A DNA stretch of 64,000 bases from Sambucus nigra (taxonomy: Eukaryota; Streptophyta; Magnoliopsida; Dipsacales; Adoxaceae): contig OX422215.1 of NCBI GenBank assembly GCA_949130495.1, forward strand, positions 525,197,755 to 525,261,754. The letters are read 5' to 3'. Positions within the stretch are counted from its first letter, which is position 1, and the number at the start of each line of letters is the position of its first letter. Below are positions 11,607 through 22,773 of this stretch, one piece after another. The notes beneath the pieces are model-generated. The model did not search any database, had not been told where the DNA came from, and worked only from the letters and a program-made list of their open reading frames with translations. The position numbers were made by a program, and so were the translations under genes.

Positions 11607-12341
11607 ATTTTTTGTATATTTTGGTTGGTGTAAATGTAACTTTCCATTTAATTTAAAGAAAAAGTTTTATTTACTAATCTCTGATGTCTTGAGCATGTGC
11701 TGACTAAACATTCATATTGATTCAATCGACCACCTTTTTGTATTAGTATTTATCATTTTGAGCTTCTCAGCTGAGTAACTGGTATAAAAACATAGTGTTA
11801 CCTATATGCTATTTTGTGTTTGAATATTCAGCCAGTCCAACATGCCTTAACAATGTCATTTCATATACTTTACCTTTTAGGTTGTGTCGTCACACTTCCT
11901 TAGGCCTAAGTAGGATGATAGCAAGAATGAACCTGGCAGTTGGGCCATCTGCCTGAGCAGGTTTTTGCCACCAACCTAAGTTGGGTTTATTGCCTAAGGA
12001 TCCCCTGTAGGGATTTTATGGTTTTCAGGGCAACCCATGAGGTTCCTTGTTTTTGTAACAAGGACCTAAGGGATGTAGAAATTCCCTACTCATTATGTTA
12101 AGTTCCCTGATTGAAAACAAGTTGAACAACTTGCCATAATCTAGTCATGCATAAAGGAGTTGTTATTTGGAAAAAGTGTGTACTAATGAGATGTAACCAA
12201 GAAGAGTTAAGCAGCTAATGCAAAATATGGAACTGAAGGGGGTAATTGGCATTTATTCCTTAAATATTATCCGATAAGGAAGATAAGTTTGAAAATGAAA
12301 TTTTGCTTAAACTAACTGAGCTAACGAAAGACAAAGAAGAC
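11607..12341. other. Spacer between antisense gene and integrase of element A
   Basis: No coding sequence recognised. It is the shared 3' region of two convergent genes (antisense gene on plus, pol on minus). Short repeated phrases such as CCTAAGTTGGGTTTATTGCC and CCCTGTAGGGATTTTATGG occur near 11970-12030. Confidence 0.5.
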
Positions 12342-13080
12342 TTAAAAATAGAACTTATTGATATTAGTTGCATTCCATGCTCTTGGGATCTCCTTGCCCT
12401 CTAGCGTTTCTAAGTGATATGCTCCTTGAAGATCGTCTCTGATTACCCCGAAGGTTCCTTCCCAGTTCAGTCCTAGTTTACAATCTGATGGTTTTACGGC
12501 ACCGTCGAGAACTTTCCTTAGGACATAGTCCCCTAGCAAAAACTTACTCGAATTGACCCTTTTGTTGTATTTCTTGGCCAATTGCTGTTGGTAGGAGGCC
12601 GGATTTATTAAGTCCATATCTCCGCTCATCTTCCAGGTCAAGTTCAGTGCGTAATGCATCGTCGTTAAGGCCTTGGTCAACAAGGTAGTTCTCATAGTAG
12701 GAAGACATGCTGCCAGAGCGATGATAACTTCCATTTCGTAGGCGAGTGCAAAGGGTGTTTCCCTAGTTGGTCTTCTGGAAGTGGTACGATAATCCCATAG
12801 AACACAAGGGAGCTCAACCACCTAGGACCCTTTGGCACTTTTTAATCTTTTTCTCAGTCCATAGAACATAGTTTTATTAGAAGCCTCTGCTGGTCCATTT
12901 ATTTGGGGATACGCCACATAAATAAAGTGGTGCCTGATACCATGTTCATCACAAAAGCCTTGAAAGAAACTACTTTCAAATCGTATACCGTTGTTAGTGA
13001 AGATAGTCCTTGGTACCCAAAGCGTGTTATGATGTTCCTCCAGATGATTTGGTCATGTCAGAGTCTTGAATAATTTCCAG
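12342..13080 (-). pseudogene. Gypsy integrase, C-terminal half (element A)
   Basis: The open part at 12342-12821 reads LWDYRTTSRRPTRETPFALA, then YNKRVNSSKFLLGDYVLRKV, and ends LEGKEIPRAWNATNINKFY. These are the standard Tat-type signatures of the integrase C-terminal region and the chromatin-side GPY/F-like module. Upstream on the minus strand, across a frameshift and stop near 12830, the core domain is recognisable as TNNGIRFESSFFQGF (the catalytic D is now N) and YPQINGPAEASNKT with the catalytic E. The reading begins abruptly near 13080, a few tens of bases from the primer-binding leader. The H2C2 finger, the first catalytic D and all upstream pol domains are absent. Dead. Confidence 0.85.
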
Positions 13081-13096
13081 CGGTGATAGAAATATC

Positions 13097-13118
13097 TTCC
13101 CAGAGACGATGCCAATTG
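13097..13118 (-). promoter_or_regulatory. Primer-binding leader of element A
   Basis: On the minus strand, directly after the LTR end TGTACTCA, the sequence CAATTGGCATCGTCTCTGGG parallels TTTGGCGCCGTCTGTGGG at the start of element E's internal region, the usual leader of Tat elements. It fixes element orientation. Confidence 0.7.
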
Positions 13119-13550
13119 TGAGTACAAAAAATATCACAATAGAGAAATTCAAAAAAAAAAATCATAAAAAGCTTAAAGTAAAGATCACACACAACAACGA
13201 TATATGCGGTTCGACAACTTTCCTATGCCATGGAGAGGTTACTATTTATATTAAGTGTTTCTAAAGATTTTAGATTACATCCCTTTTCCCCGGGTAGGGT
13301 GTACAATTTATAGGTGAATCCTCATAGAGTTTGAGTTGAATAAGGAACTCATAATAACACATGGATATGCTAAGGAGTACTTTAATATCTCCTCCAAGAT
13401 TGTTGGTACCTGATTTGACTATATCTGTAAGTGTTCTTATATATCCAAAACACTCATGTGAAAATTAAGTCATGATTTGGGTCGGGCAACGTGTTAATCC
13501 ATCTGTGCTAGTCGGCTACTTTCACAGACTATACTAAATAGGCTCCTTTA
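13119..13550 (-). repeat. 5' LTR of element A
   Basis: Partner of 7651-8087. Minus-strand end ...TGTACTCA at 13119; the other end, GGCTCCTTTA, has diverged from GCTCCCACA in the left copy, so the border is approximate. Contains the conserved GGTTCG...ATGCCATGG block at 13207-13233. Confidence 0.8.
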
Positions 13551-14744
13551 GTTTTAATTTTAATTTTTCAACTCGGTATAAAATAAAGACACTCACCCTA
13601 TTAAAATACACACACACACACACAAACACCCCTCATACCTCTCTCCTCTCTCCTACCTGGTATCTTTCTCCTCTCGCCCCCATTACAACCAAGCTCCATA
13701 CCCATGACCCAACTCCCATACTTTAACCCGCTAGAAACTTAACAACATCCGACCAGTACCCGACCCATCACCCTTATATCTCCAATCACCTAAGCCCAAC
13801 TCCGGCACATCCCACACCACCGACGAACAAAGACCGACATACATACCTGACGCTGGCAAAGCACCCACTAGCAGTTATATCCATCATTTCTTTTCCCTTT
13901 ACAAACAAACCAAACCCACCTACCATCTCTAACCCAACCTGCAAAATCCGGCGACCATTTTTTCCCACATTTAAGCCATTAGCTCCGTCAGCTACCCATA
14001 AAGCTGGTGACATCCATCCCTCCTTTAAAACTGATGACCAACCATACCAAACCCCAGGCGTAAGATAAAACCCATGTACATATCCAACCATTATTTTGAC
14101 TCAGACAAATAATTCAAATCCCTGAAATCTCTCAACCAAAAACCCATATTTTGAGTTATATAAGAAGGCTTCACCAACTCATAAATGAAAAATCTCATAC
14201 ACTGAATACAAAGAAAACTTGGACTGCATTATTTGCAGTGCCATTTTTTGTATAGTTTAGAGAGAAAATTAGGTTCAGAAAAATACAAAAAAATTAGTTT
14301 AGTTTAGAATAAATTTTAGGTTTAGTTTTTATTCTTATTTTTGTAATCAGGTGAAATTGATTGTGGAAGAAATTTGGAAGCAATTCAAGAAATGCGATTC
14401 ACAAGGAGACTTTGCGTATTTTATTCTTTCTTTTTTATTTCATTCTTTATTGATATTTTTGTGATGATGCATGCTTATATGAAAATGTTCAGCTAATCAA
14501 CCCGTTTAAGGGGTGGGATGAAACCGCGTAGGATGCTAATTTAATCAATAATTTAGTCGATTGTCATATTTTGAGGAGAATTAATTTTTAATTCTCACAA
14601 ATGAATTTACATTTCGAGAGATAGTAAATTAATTTATTTTTAATATTTGATTTTGGAGTCGAACTATAGATAGGTTTTTCCTAAATTTTGAATATTAACT
14701 CGGTGTTGGAATTTGATGATTTATATAATTTTTATTAAATTAAT
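13551..14744. other. Old AT-rich repeat, interrupted by elements A and B
   Basis: TTTTAATTTTAATTTTT, a CA microsatellite (13608-13624), a pyrimidine-rich stretch, and TTTAGTTTAG-type repeats near 14290 that resemble 7440-7640. It probably continues after element B at 25905 (TTAATCTTAACGGG), because B carries a TTAAT target duplication. The minus-strand ORF at 13786-14091 has no recognisable family. Confidence 0.45.
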
Positions 14745-15958
14745 TGCGAGGAAATTTTTTCAATAGAGTCAATTTGTAGTATTGGATATTTTCATTGGAC
14801 AAAACATTTACGGTGATTTAGTGTCATGATACTCTACTAGATGAAGAATTTGAGCATCCCGCAGTTCAACATTCAACAAGTTTTCACCTCATAAACTGAG
14901 TGATTATTTTCCCAAAATGTATATGACCCGATTATTTTATACTTTGTTGGAGAATTTTTTTAAATTGTTACATGCCTCCCGATGAAATTTTTCTACACAC
15001 TTTTTGATCTTAAAAGCTAAATATAATTTTACAAAATAAAGAGGTTATCCAAACAAGTTCGTTTGAACGTGTATGTTCGAATGACATCAGACGAATTCCT
15101 TCATGGATTTCCCTACAATGTCGTTTGATATCTCATTCGAACAACCTTTCTCACATAGTCATTCAAACGGCTTCGATCGAGATCCTTATTGGATTTTGTC
15201 TGAAATGTCATTTGAAGGCTCGTTCGAATGACATTTTATTATGATGTTCGAACGAGTAAATTCAGTCGCTCAAACGAGCGGTTTGTTTTTTGAAAAATTT
15301 ATTTTTTCCATCTAACCTCCCTTGTCCATTGCTTCCATCTTTTAAACTACTTAGGAGCTCGAGAAAAATAGAACTTTGGGTCCTTGAACTTTTAAGGAAA
15401 ACATGTTTGCTCTTTACAAAAATTCTCTAACATTTTATGTGATCTTTAGGATACTTTTTCCAAGAACCAAAAACCACAAATTCATCCTCTCATACATTCA
15501 TCCCGATTTGGGTGCGGTGGATCTCGACACGAGTTATTTTTGGAGACGGTTCTTGGTTTTTGATGAATACTGAGACATAAGATTGTTGTGAAATGTGTTG
15601 GATCTACACGTACTTCGATCAGAGAAATTGAAGACGGCATCAGTGGGTTTTGTGGAGTTAAGTCTGTAAGTCTTATGTGTCTTCTTATAAAGATCGTATT
15701 CATAGTGGATTTTGTCTAGGCCTGTCCATCTGAGGTTTTTCCCATTTGGGTTTTCCTCGTACATCGGCGCGTTGTGGTTGTGCTTTCTCTTTACGTACTT
15801 GATATCACACATGCTCACGTAAGAACTTAGTAACCAAGACTAAAATTTGGAAAGTATCAACCTGTTGGCCTAATTATAATTTGTATCCTGTGTTGTTATT
15901 TTGTTTAAAAGTGTGTATTTCATGAATTGAACCAAATACATATAACCCTCCAACTTCA
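14745..15958 (+). repeat. 5' LTR of element B
   Basis: TGCGAGGAAATTTT... to ...CCTCCAACTTCA. Contains at 15056-15285 a cluster of variants of the near-palindrome GTTCGAACGA/GTTTGAACG. TTATAAAG at about 15686 is a possible TATA. The minus-strand ORFs inside occur in both LTRs only because LTRs are copies. Confidence 0.92.
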
Positions 15959-15960
15959 AA

Positions 15961-15975
15961 TTGGTATCAGATCTT
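15961..15975 (+). promoter_or_regulatory. Primer binding site of element B
   Basis: TTGGTATCAGATCTT two bases after the LTR. It is one mismatch from the usual TGGTATCAGAGC site, complementary to initiator tRNA-Met. Confidence 0.85.
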
Positions 15976-16012
15976 GTTTCTACAAGTTATTTACATTAAT
16001 CCTGGAGGTTAT

Positions 16013-17500
16013 ATGGAGAGTTATTCATAAAAAATAGCCCCTATGTTTGATGGAACTAATTATGCCTATTAGAAAGCACATATAATATCTGCGTTAAAAT
16101 CAATTGATGAATGTGTTTGGCTTGTTGTTGAAAAAAGGTGGTCCCCTCCTACGGTTGTTATTGAAGAAAAAACTTTTTTAAAACTCGTAGAACAATGGGT
16201 TTTAGATGAGTTAAAATTCTATAACTTTAATTTTAAAGGTATAAATGCTTTGTTTAATGCTGTTACTCCCGAGGAATTTCGTCATATCATGACTCGTGGA
16301 ACTTCAAACGAGGCATGGGACATTCTTCAAGTTACTCATGAGGGAACGAGTGCCGTTAAGGCATCTAAACTTCAAAATTTAACCACCCAATTTGAAATTA
16401 TCACCATGAAAGAGAGTGAAACATTCGACGAGCTTTATACCCGTATTTTCGATATGGTCAACTCATGTTTCAACCTAGGTGGTAAGATCCTCGAAACTCG
16501 TGTATCCAAGAAGATTATTAGATCTCTCCCTAGTTTCTTCATCTTAAAAATCACAGTTTTTAATTCTTTAGGAATGTTAGATTCTCTAAAACTCGAAGAG
16601 CTTGTAGGTGATCTCCAAACATATGAATTAGACATGTTTCTTAAAGATAACAAAAAGAAAAATAAGGGAGTTGCTCTAAAAGTTAAAAAGGAAGAAGTGC
16701 CTGAATCCAAAGACTCGGATATGGATCTTGATGATATAGCCTTATTTTTTAAGAAATCAAAAAGTTTCTTAAGTTTAAGAATAAAAACTCAAAATTTGAA
16801 AAACCTAAATTTGATAAAAACAAAAACAAGGCAAGTAGAAGTTTTAATAATCAGGATCAAAAGAAGTTTAAAAATGAAAACTCTAAAAGAGATAACTTTA
16901 AAGAGGATGATTCAGAGAGATGTTTTGAGTGTGAGGGAGGAGTTTGTAGAGCGTATGGGTGCCCCACTAAGCTTAAGAAATAAGAAAAAGATAAAGCTGT
17001 GTATAATGGTACTCTTAGCGATAGTGAGAATGAGTCTGAGGAATCCAATGATTTCGTTCCTTTTTAAAACCACTTCACTGCTTTTATGGTCAGGTATGAT
17101 AATGCTTCAAGTGAGTTTCGTCCTAGTATTGACATTTTTTAGCATGATCTTGAGGTTGTATCCACTCACTAAAAAGGTAGTGATGATAAAGGAAGTGAGA
17201 GTGACGTTGATGAAAGTGAATTACAGTCTGCCTATTCTGAGTTGTACACCGAGTCTGCGAATTCAAAAGATAAACAAAAGGTTAAATTTTAAGGTGTTGA
17301 CATTAGAAAAGGAGTTAAAAATCCTTAAAGAGAAGGAGGTTTTAGTTAGTCAACTCGAGGTGATAAAGATTTCTCTCTCTGAGAAGATTATTTTGGTGGG
17401 TAAAGAAAAATGTGTTTTGAGTGATTCTTTAGCTCGTGTTACCAAAGATCTTGATGAATCCTTGGAGATTCAAAAAATACATGAAGAAAAAATGATCTAA
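16013..17500 (+). pseudogene. Copia gag polyprotein (element B)
   Basis: ATG 16013 (MESYS) is followed by in-frame stops at about 16028 and 16070; the frame is then open from 16250. MFDGTNYAY, the region around DILQVTHEGTSAVKASKL and FEIITMKESETFDELYTRI are typical of the plant copia gag (UBN2-like) capsid domain. From about 16750 the real reading shifts by +1: CFECEG...YGCPTKLKK near 16920-16985 is a decayed zinc knuckle. From about 17285 it returns to the first frame as a long leucine/lysine coiled coil (LEKELKILKEKEVLVSQLEV). A coiled coil between two knuckles is consistent with Sirevirus-type gag. At least two frameshifts; not functional. Confidence 0.85.
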
Positions 17501-20500
17501 CTTGAGAAATATCTTAAGGCCTCTTAGGAAGTTAAAGTCACACTTAAGGATAATTCCGAGAGAACGGGAAGTTATTTCTCGATCCAGTTTTAGGTTATAA
17601 GGAGAAAGGATATCAAGGGAGAAAGGTTATAGGATATGAAGATGGTGAGTCATCTAATGTCAAATACGAACCTTTAGCTAAGTTTGTTACCAAAACAAAC
17701 CCTCCTAAACCTAACCCAACTAAGAGAAATCTACCTAAAACACCTATAAAAGTGACTCCAAATCAACCCTATATTTGTACTTTTTGCCACAAAAGGGGTC
17801 ATCTTAGAGATTTTTATTACAAGCTTAGGAATAATTCTTATCCCAATACTCCGAGGCCATACAATATCTCCTTAGCTAGCCTTATTAACCAAGTTGAGTT
17901 TCTAGTCAATACATACAAAGGCTAAATGGAAGAGTTTCAAACATTTTCTATAGCCCGAGGATATGATTCCAACCAAAAGACTAGAATCAACAAGGGGAAG
18001 AACACTACTCAAGCTTGGGTTGTAAAAGATAAGACTAAGAAGGCTTTTGTTTTTCATGTTGCTCTTAAAGCTCAAAATAAATCCCAATAGTATTTTGATA
18101 GTGGATGCCCCAGACATATGACAAGTGATAAATCCTTTTTTACCACTACTGAAGATCATAAAGATGGTAAAGTCACCTTTGGCGATGGGAGTAAATCTAA
18201 AATTTTGGGTTGAAGAACCATTGAAGTTTCTGGTTTTCCAAAACTAGGAAATGTTCTTTATGTTGATGTACTCAAAGCTAATTTGATAAGAATTATTCAG
18301 TTATGTGAAGAAAACCTAGCAGTTAAATTTAGCGATGCGGAGTGCACGATTTATGATAAATCTAGTGAGACTAATCTACAAGGTGTGAGGCTGGTGACAA
18401 TTAATATGGGATCATTCCAAAATTTTCATTCATTTGCAATAGTGCCAAGATTTCCCCTATAGACCTTTGGCACCAACATCTAGGTCATATAAATTTTATA
18501 GATCTTGATAGTCTAGTAAAGATAGACCTAGTTCAAAGCTTGCCATCCTTCGAAAAACCAACGTCCTCAATTTGTGCCCCTTGTTAACGTGGAAAGCAAA
18601 TTAAGAGTCCTCATAAGAACTTGAACTCTATAACCACCTCTCATATCTTAGAATTAATTCACATGGACCTAATGGGTCCCCCTCATACCGAGAGTATAGG
18701 AGGAAAGAGATATATCCTAGTGATGGTAGATGACTTTCGAGATATTCAATGGTTGGATTTCTTAGGGAAAAGTACGATGCAGTTGAGTTTCTAATGGTTA
18801 AATGTCAAGTCCTACAAAATCAACATGGTTTCACCATTAATCGATTTAAAAGTGATAATGGAACTGAATTTTAGGAATCTGATGTGAATACTTTATGTGA
18901 TGAAGTTAGAATTGAGCATGAGTTTTTGATCGTTCGAACACCTCAACAAAATGGTATAGTAGAGAGGAAGAATTGAACGATTCAAGAAATAGAAAGGTCG
19001 ATGATTTTATGTAGGAAAGTACTCCGTAGGTTTTATGCAGAAGCAGTAAACACCGCATGTAACATGGTGAATAGGGTATACTTGAGTCCCCATACTAATA
19101 AAACTACTTATGAATTATGGAATGTATGAAACCCAAGCTAGCCTATTTTTGAGTCTTTGGGAGTCCTTATTATATCCTTAGGAATAGAGAGATCTTAGGA
19201 AAAGTAGACTCAAGGAGTGATGAAGGTATATTTCTAGGGTATTCACCAAATAGTAAAGCTTATAAGGTTTACAACTTTGCTAGATCTAAAATTACGGAAT
19301 AAAGAAATGTTACAATAAAAGATGATGCTCCAACCAAATTTGTTGATACTGAAGATGATTCCTCATATGAGACTGATACAACCCATGCTGTTGATTATAG
19401 TGAGTCTCAAATTTATTTGATGTACCCCTCACTTAAAAAAAGGGATCTAGCCGCTTGGGCTCATAAAAGTCATGACCCCTCCATAAATATAAGGAATCCC
19501 GAATTAGGTGTCAATACTAGGGCTAAACTTATAAATGAGGTTACTTATTTGTTTTATACCTCTAAAATCGAACATACAAATTTCAAAGAAGAACTAAAAT
19601 ATGAACATTGGATAAATGTCATGCAAGAAGAGTGTCTCAATTTCAAAATAATAATGTTTGGGAGTTACTTCCCCGACCTAGTGACACAAACGTCATTGGT
19701 ACGAAATGGATTTTCAAAAATAAAATTGATGCAAATGGTGTCATTATTCATAATAAATCTAGGTTAGGTGCCCAAGGATATACCCAAATAGAGGATATTG
19801 ACTTTGATGGGCGTTTGCTCCGGTTGCAAGGTTAGAGTCCATTCGCCTTTTACTAGCTATAGCATGTCGTCTTAAGTTTAAACTTCATTAAATGGATGTC
19901 AAGAGTGACTTCCTAAATGTAACTCTTAAGGAGGAAGTCTATGTGGAGCAACCGAAAGGGTTTGAATATCCTAAGTACTCAAATAACGTCTTTTACTTGA
20001 AGAAAGACCTATATGGTTTGAGGCAAGCACCCCGTGGTTAGTATGGGAGGCTTACTCCTATTTCCTTACTCGTGGCTTCTCGAAAGGGGGAGTAGATATG
20101 ATGTTGTTATTTGTCTAGATGAGAGTGTTATTTTAGTTGCCCACGTGTATGTCAACGACATAATTTTTAGATCCACATGTGATAAACATACTCAACTCTT
20201 TGTGAAATAAATGCAAAGTGAGTTTGAGATGAGTATGGTCGGTGAGATCACATACTTCCTATTTTTTCAAGTGCATCAAATCAATAGTGGGATATGTTTG
20301 TCCCAATCTAAGTATGTGAAATATCTCGTGAATAAATTTAATCCAGACTCCGCTATGCATGCATATACTCCCATGAGTTCATCCGTTAAGCTTAGTAAGG
20401 ACACGAAAGGAAAGGATGTAGAGCACACTCTTTCTAGGAGTATGATAGGTAGTTTACTCTACTTAATCGCAAGTTGTCCGGATATTTCCTTTGGTGTAGG

Positions 20501-21090
20501 AGTTTGTTCTCGTTATCAAACCTCCCCAAAAGAGTCCCATTTACTTTCCACTAAAACGTATTATAAAATATGTTAGTGGGATCCTATCATTTGGAATTTG
20601 GTACTCTTTCGATACTAACGACAGTCTATCGGTGTATTCGAATGCCAATTGGGAAGGAGGCATTGATGGTTATAAGAGCATCTCAAGAGGATATTTCTAT
20701 TTTGGTAGTGCACTTGTCTCATGGATGAGCAAGAAATAAAATTCTATTTCTTTGTCCACGACAGAGGCTGAATATATAGCCGCCGGGAGTTGTTGTACTC
20801 AACTCATTTGGATGAAGCAAATGTTGGAGGATTATGGAATTTCACAAGGCACAATGACTATTTATTTTGATAATATGAGTGCAATCCATATTTCCTAAAA
20901 TCCCGTCCAAAATTCTAGAATAAAGTACATTAGGATTTGTGAGCACATTATCCGATAGTTAGTTGAAGATAAATTTATTTCCTTGAGCTTTGTAGGCACC
21001 GATCGTTAATTGGCCAACATCTTCACCAAACCTCTATATGCCCTTAGATTCGAGAATCTTAGGAAATCCATTAGGGTTTTCTCCATTGAT
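17501..21090 (+). pseudogene. Copia pol: knuckle, protease, integrase, RT, RNase H (element B)
   Basis: Domains read in order across several frames. Second knuckle CTFCHKRGHLRDFYY (~17776-17820; the last C is now Y). Protease YFDSGCPRHMTS (18091-18126) with the active DSG intact. HHCC finger H..H...C..C (~18465-18590). Integrase core with MVDDF, SDNGTEF (~18851) and QQNGIVERKN (~18940). RT from about 19600 with FKNKIDANGVIIHN, DLYGLRQAPRG and YVNDIIF at ~20149 (YVDD changed to YVND). RNase H from ~20560 with SNANWEGGIDG, STTEAEYIAAGS and the 3' motif ANIFTKPL. Integrase precedes RT, which defines copia. More than a dozen stops and frameshifts. Confidence 0.88.
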
Positions 21091-22773
21091 TGAGTTCGGA
21101 GTCGTATATCTATTTAGTTTGTGTCTTATGTCTATCTCTTTACCTATGAACTAGATTATATTTTTGTACATATATTTTCAAAAATTTCAAAAATATTTTC
21201 ATTTTTTGTGAATAAAGTCTTTCATAAAACTTTTGTCCATATAGGTTATATGTGTGATATTTTCGGATCACTACATCATTTCATGCTCATGTGGCTTTTG
21301 ATGAGTAGCTAGTTAAGACTTCGCCTCACTTGTCCTCTTTGATGCTGGTTTATGCCATATTCTTCTATGATTGCCTCATATAATTTCCTTTCATTAACAC
21401 ACCTATCACGAAATCTTGAGGATGTCTACGCCGCTTTACATACGCTAGGTGAAGTAAGGTGTTTTCCTATCAATTTTGTCACCTAAACTCATAAGCAATA
21501 GACATTATAATTGTGCATGTAAGAACCATTTCCCGGATTGAGAATAATAAAAAACCATTTATTCGATAAAGTTTTATTTAGCAATGGAATCGATCTACGA
21601 AAGACCGATTGTCTTTGCTTGAATAACCACCATTTGCAAATAGAAAAAGAGGCTAAAATAATTCATGGCATAAAAAAAATTACAAATTGCCATGGCCAAT
21701 GTGTAGTATGCAAAATATTATGTAAAACTTTTATGGGAGACATAGATTGAAGATAAATAGGTTTTCACAATAAATCATAATATTACCTTTTAAGGTGACG
21801 CTATTAGCCAGAGAATCATCAATCTTCTAGGAGTTTTTTTGTGGCTAGGGTCCAATTGAATTTGACTTATTTGTCACAAGGTTTATGTGAGTGTATATTG
21901 TGTAGACATATTCCCACGGTTCAAATATTTCAACACTACCTAGGAGAATTGAAAATCAAAATTTTCGGGTTTTTAACCTTGTTAGGCCTTTATACTCTTG
22001 ATTTTTTACAATTTTTTCCTTTTATTTGCTTTGGAAATGTTTTAAATCTCGTTCGAATTCTCATTCAAATGAGATTTTAACGACCCTCTTCCGAAACCGT
22101 CACTGAAATCTTTGTCTATTAATAATTCGTATGTCATTGTAACAACATCGTTTGAACACACTTCCAAGATCGATTGAATGACCAGTTGTATATCAGGTCG
22201 GTTAGGTTAGATTATTTTTATCCGTTTCATTTTAATTCTGACCTGTTTCTCTCTTACTCTAAAACGGTTTCTCTCACTAATATCGCTCAAACACTCAACT
22301 CCATAGCTTCCACACTCTCAATATTCTTAACCTCTCATCTCCGTCTTCACCCATAAAAAATCCTTCACTTCCTGGAGCCATTTTCCATATCTCCTCCTAG
22401 AGTTGTGATGGATTTCTAAAGCTTCATTTTTGAGGTATTCTTTTTCATCCCTTCTCTAGTATATTTTAGTATTTTGGTTTGAGTATATATGTTTTGGGTA
22501 ATTTTTTTGACATGCAACACTTTGATGGTGTTCATTTATCATCATTAACCCATTTTGTATAATCTCAACATTTTTGTTTGGGGCTATGTCTATATTATAT
22601 ATACCGTTTCATATAATTTTTTTTATGAAAATTCTTGTTTGCCCGATTAAATGAATTTCATGAATTTTTGACACTATTTTTATCTTAATTTTTTTTTTGG
22701 CAAAAATCATGAACTTTCATTTAATTTGTTTTATTACTTATATATTCTCTTATTTGTGATATTCTGATAGAGG
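21091..22773 (+). other. Non-coding leader between RNase H and env-like gene of element B
   Basis: No gene recognised. AT-rich, with further GTTCGAATT/CGTTTGAACAC-like phrases at 22046-22160 resembling the LTR motif cluster. The region may carry signals for expressing the downstream extra gene. Confidence 0.5.

Larger units (their letters stand above)
7651..13550 (-). mobile_element. Element A: internally deleted Tat/Retand-type Ty3/gypsy retrotransposon
   Basis: Two direct repeats (7651-8087 and 13119-~13550) flank the element. Integrase reads on the minus strand, so the right repeat is the 5' LTR and the left one the 3' LTR. A primer-binding-like leader (minus strand TTGGCATCGTCTCTGGG) sits immediately inside the right LTR, and a purine tract sits inside the left one. 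Between leader and integrase there is almost nothing: gag, protease, RT and RNase H are gone. About 3.1 kb of antisense (plus-strand) gene fills the space between integrase and 3' LTR, as in Tat/Retand elements. Target duplication is not clear because both flanks are TTTTA-rich. Confidence 0.8.

Noticed and set aside
13786..14091. 101-codon minus-strand ORF as a gene
   Set aside because: No recognisable domain or promoter; lies in pyrimidine-rich old repeat sequence. Cannot be supported.
15534..15818. Antisense ORF with KRKHNHNAPMYEE conserved at 25553-25765
   Set aside because: Both copies lie in the two LTRs of element B, so conservation is copying, not selection; no splice or start context was seen.
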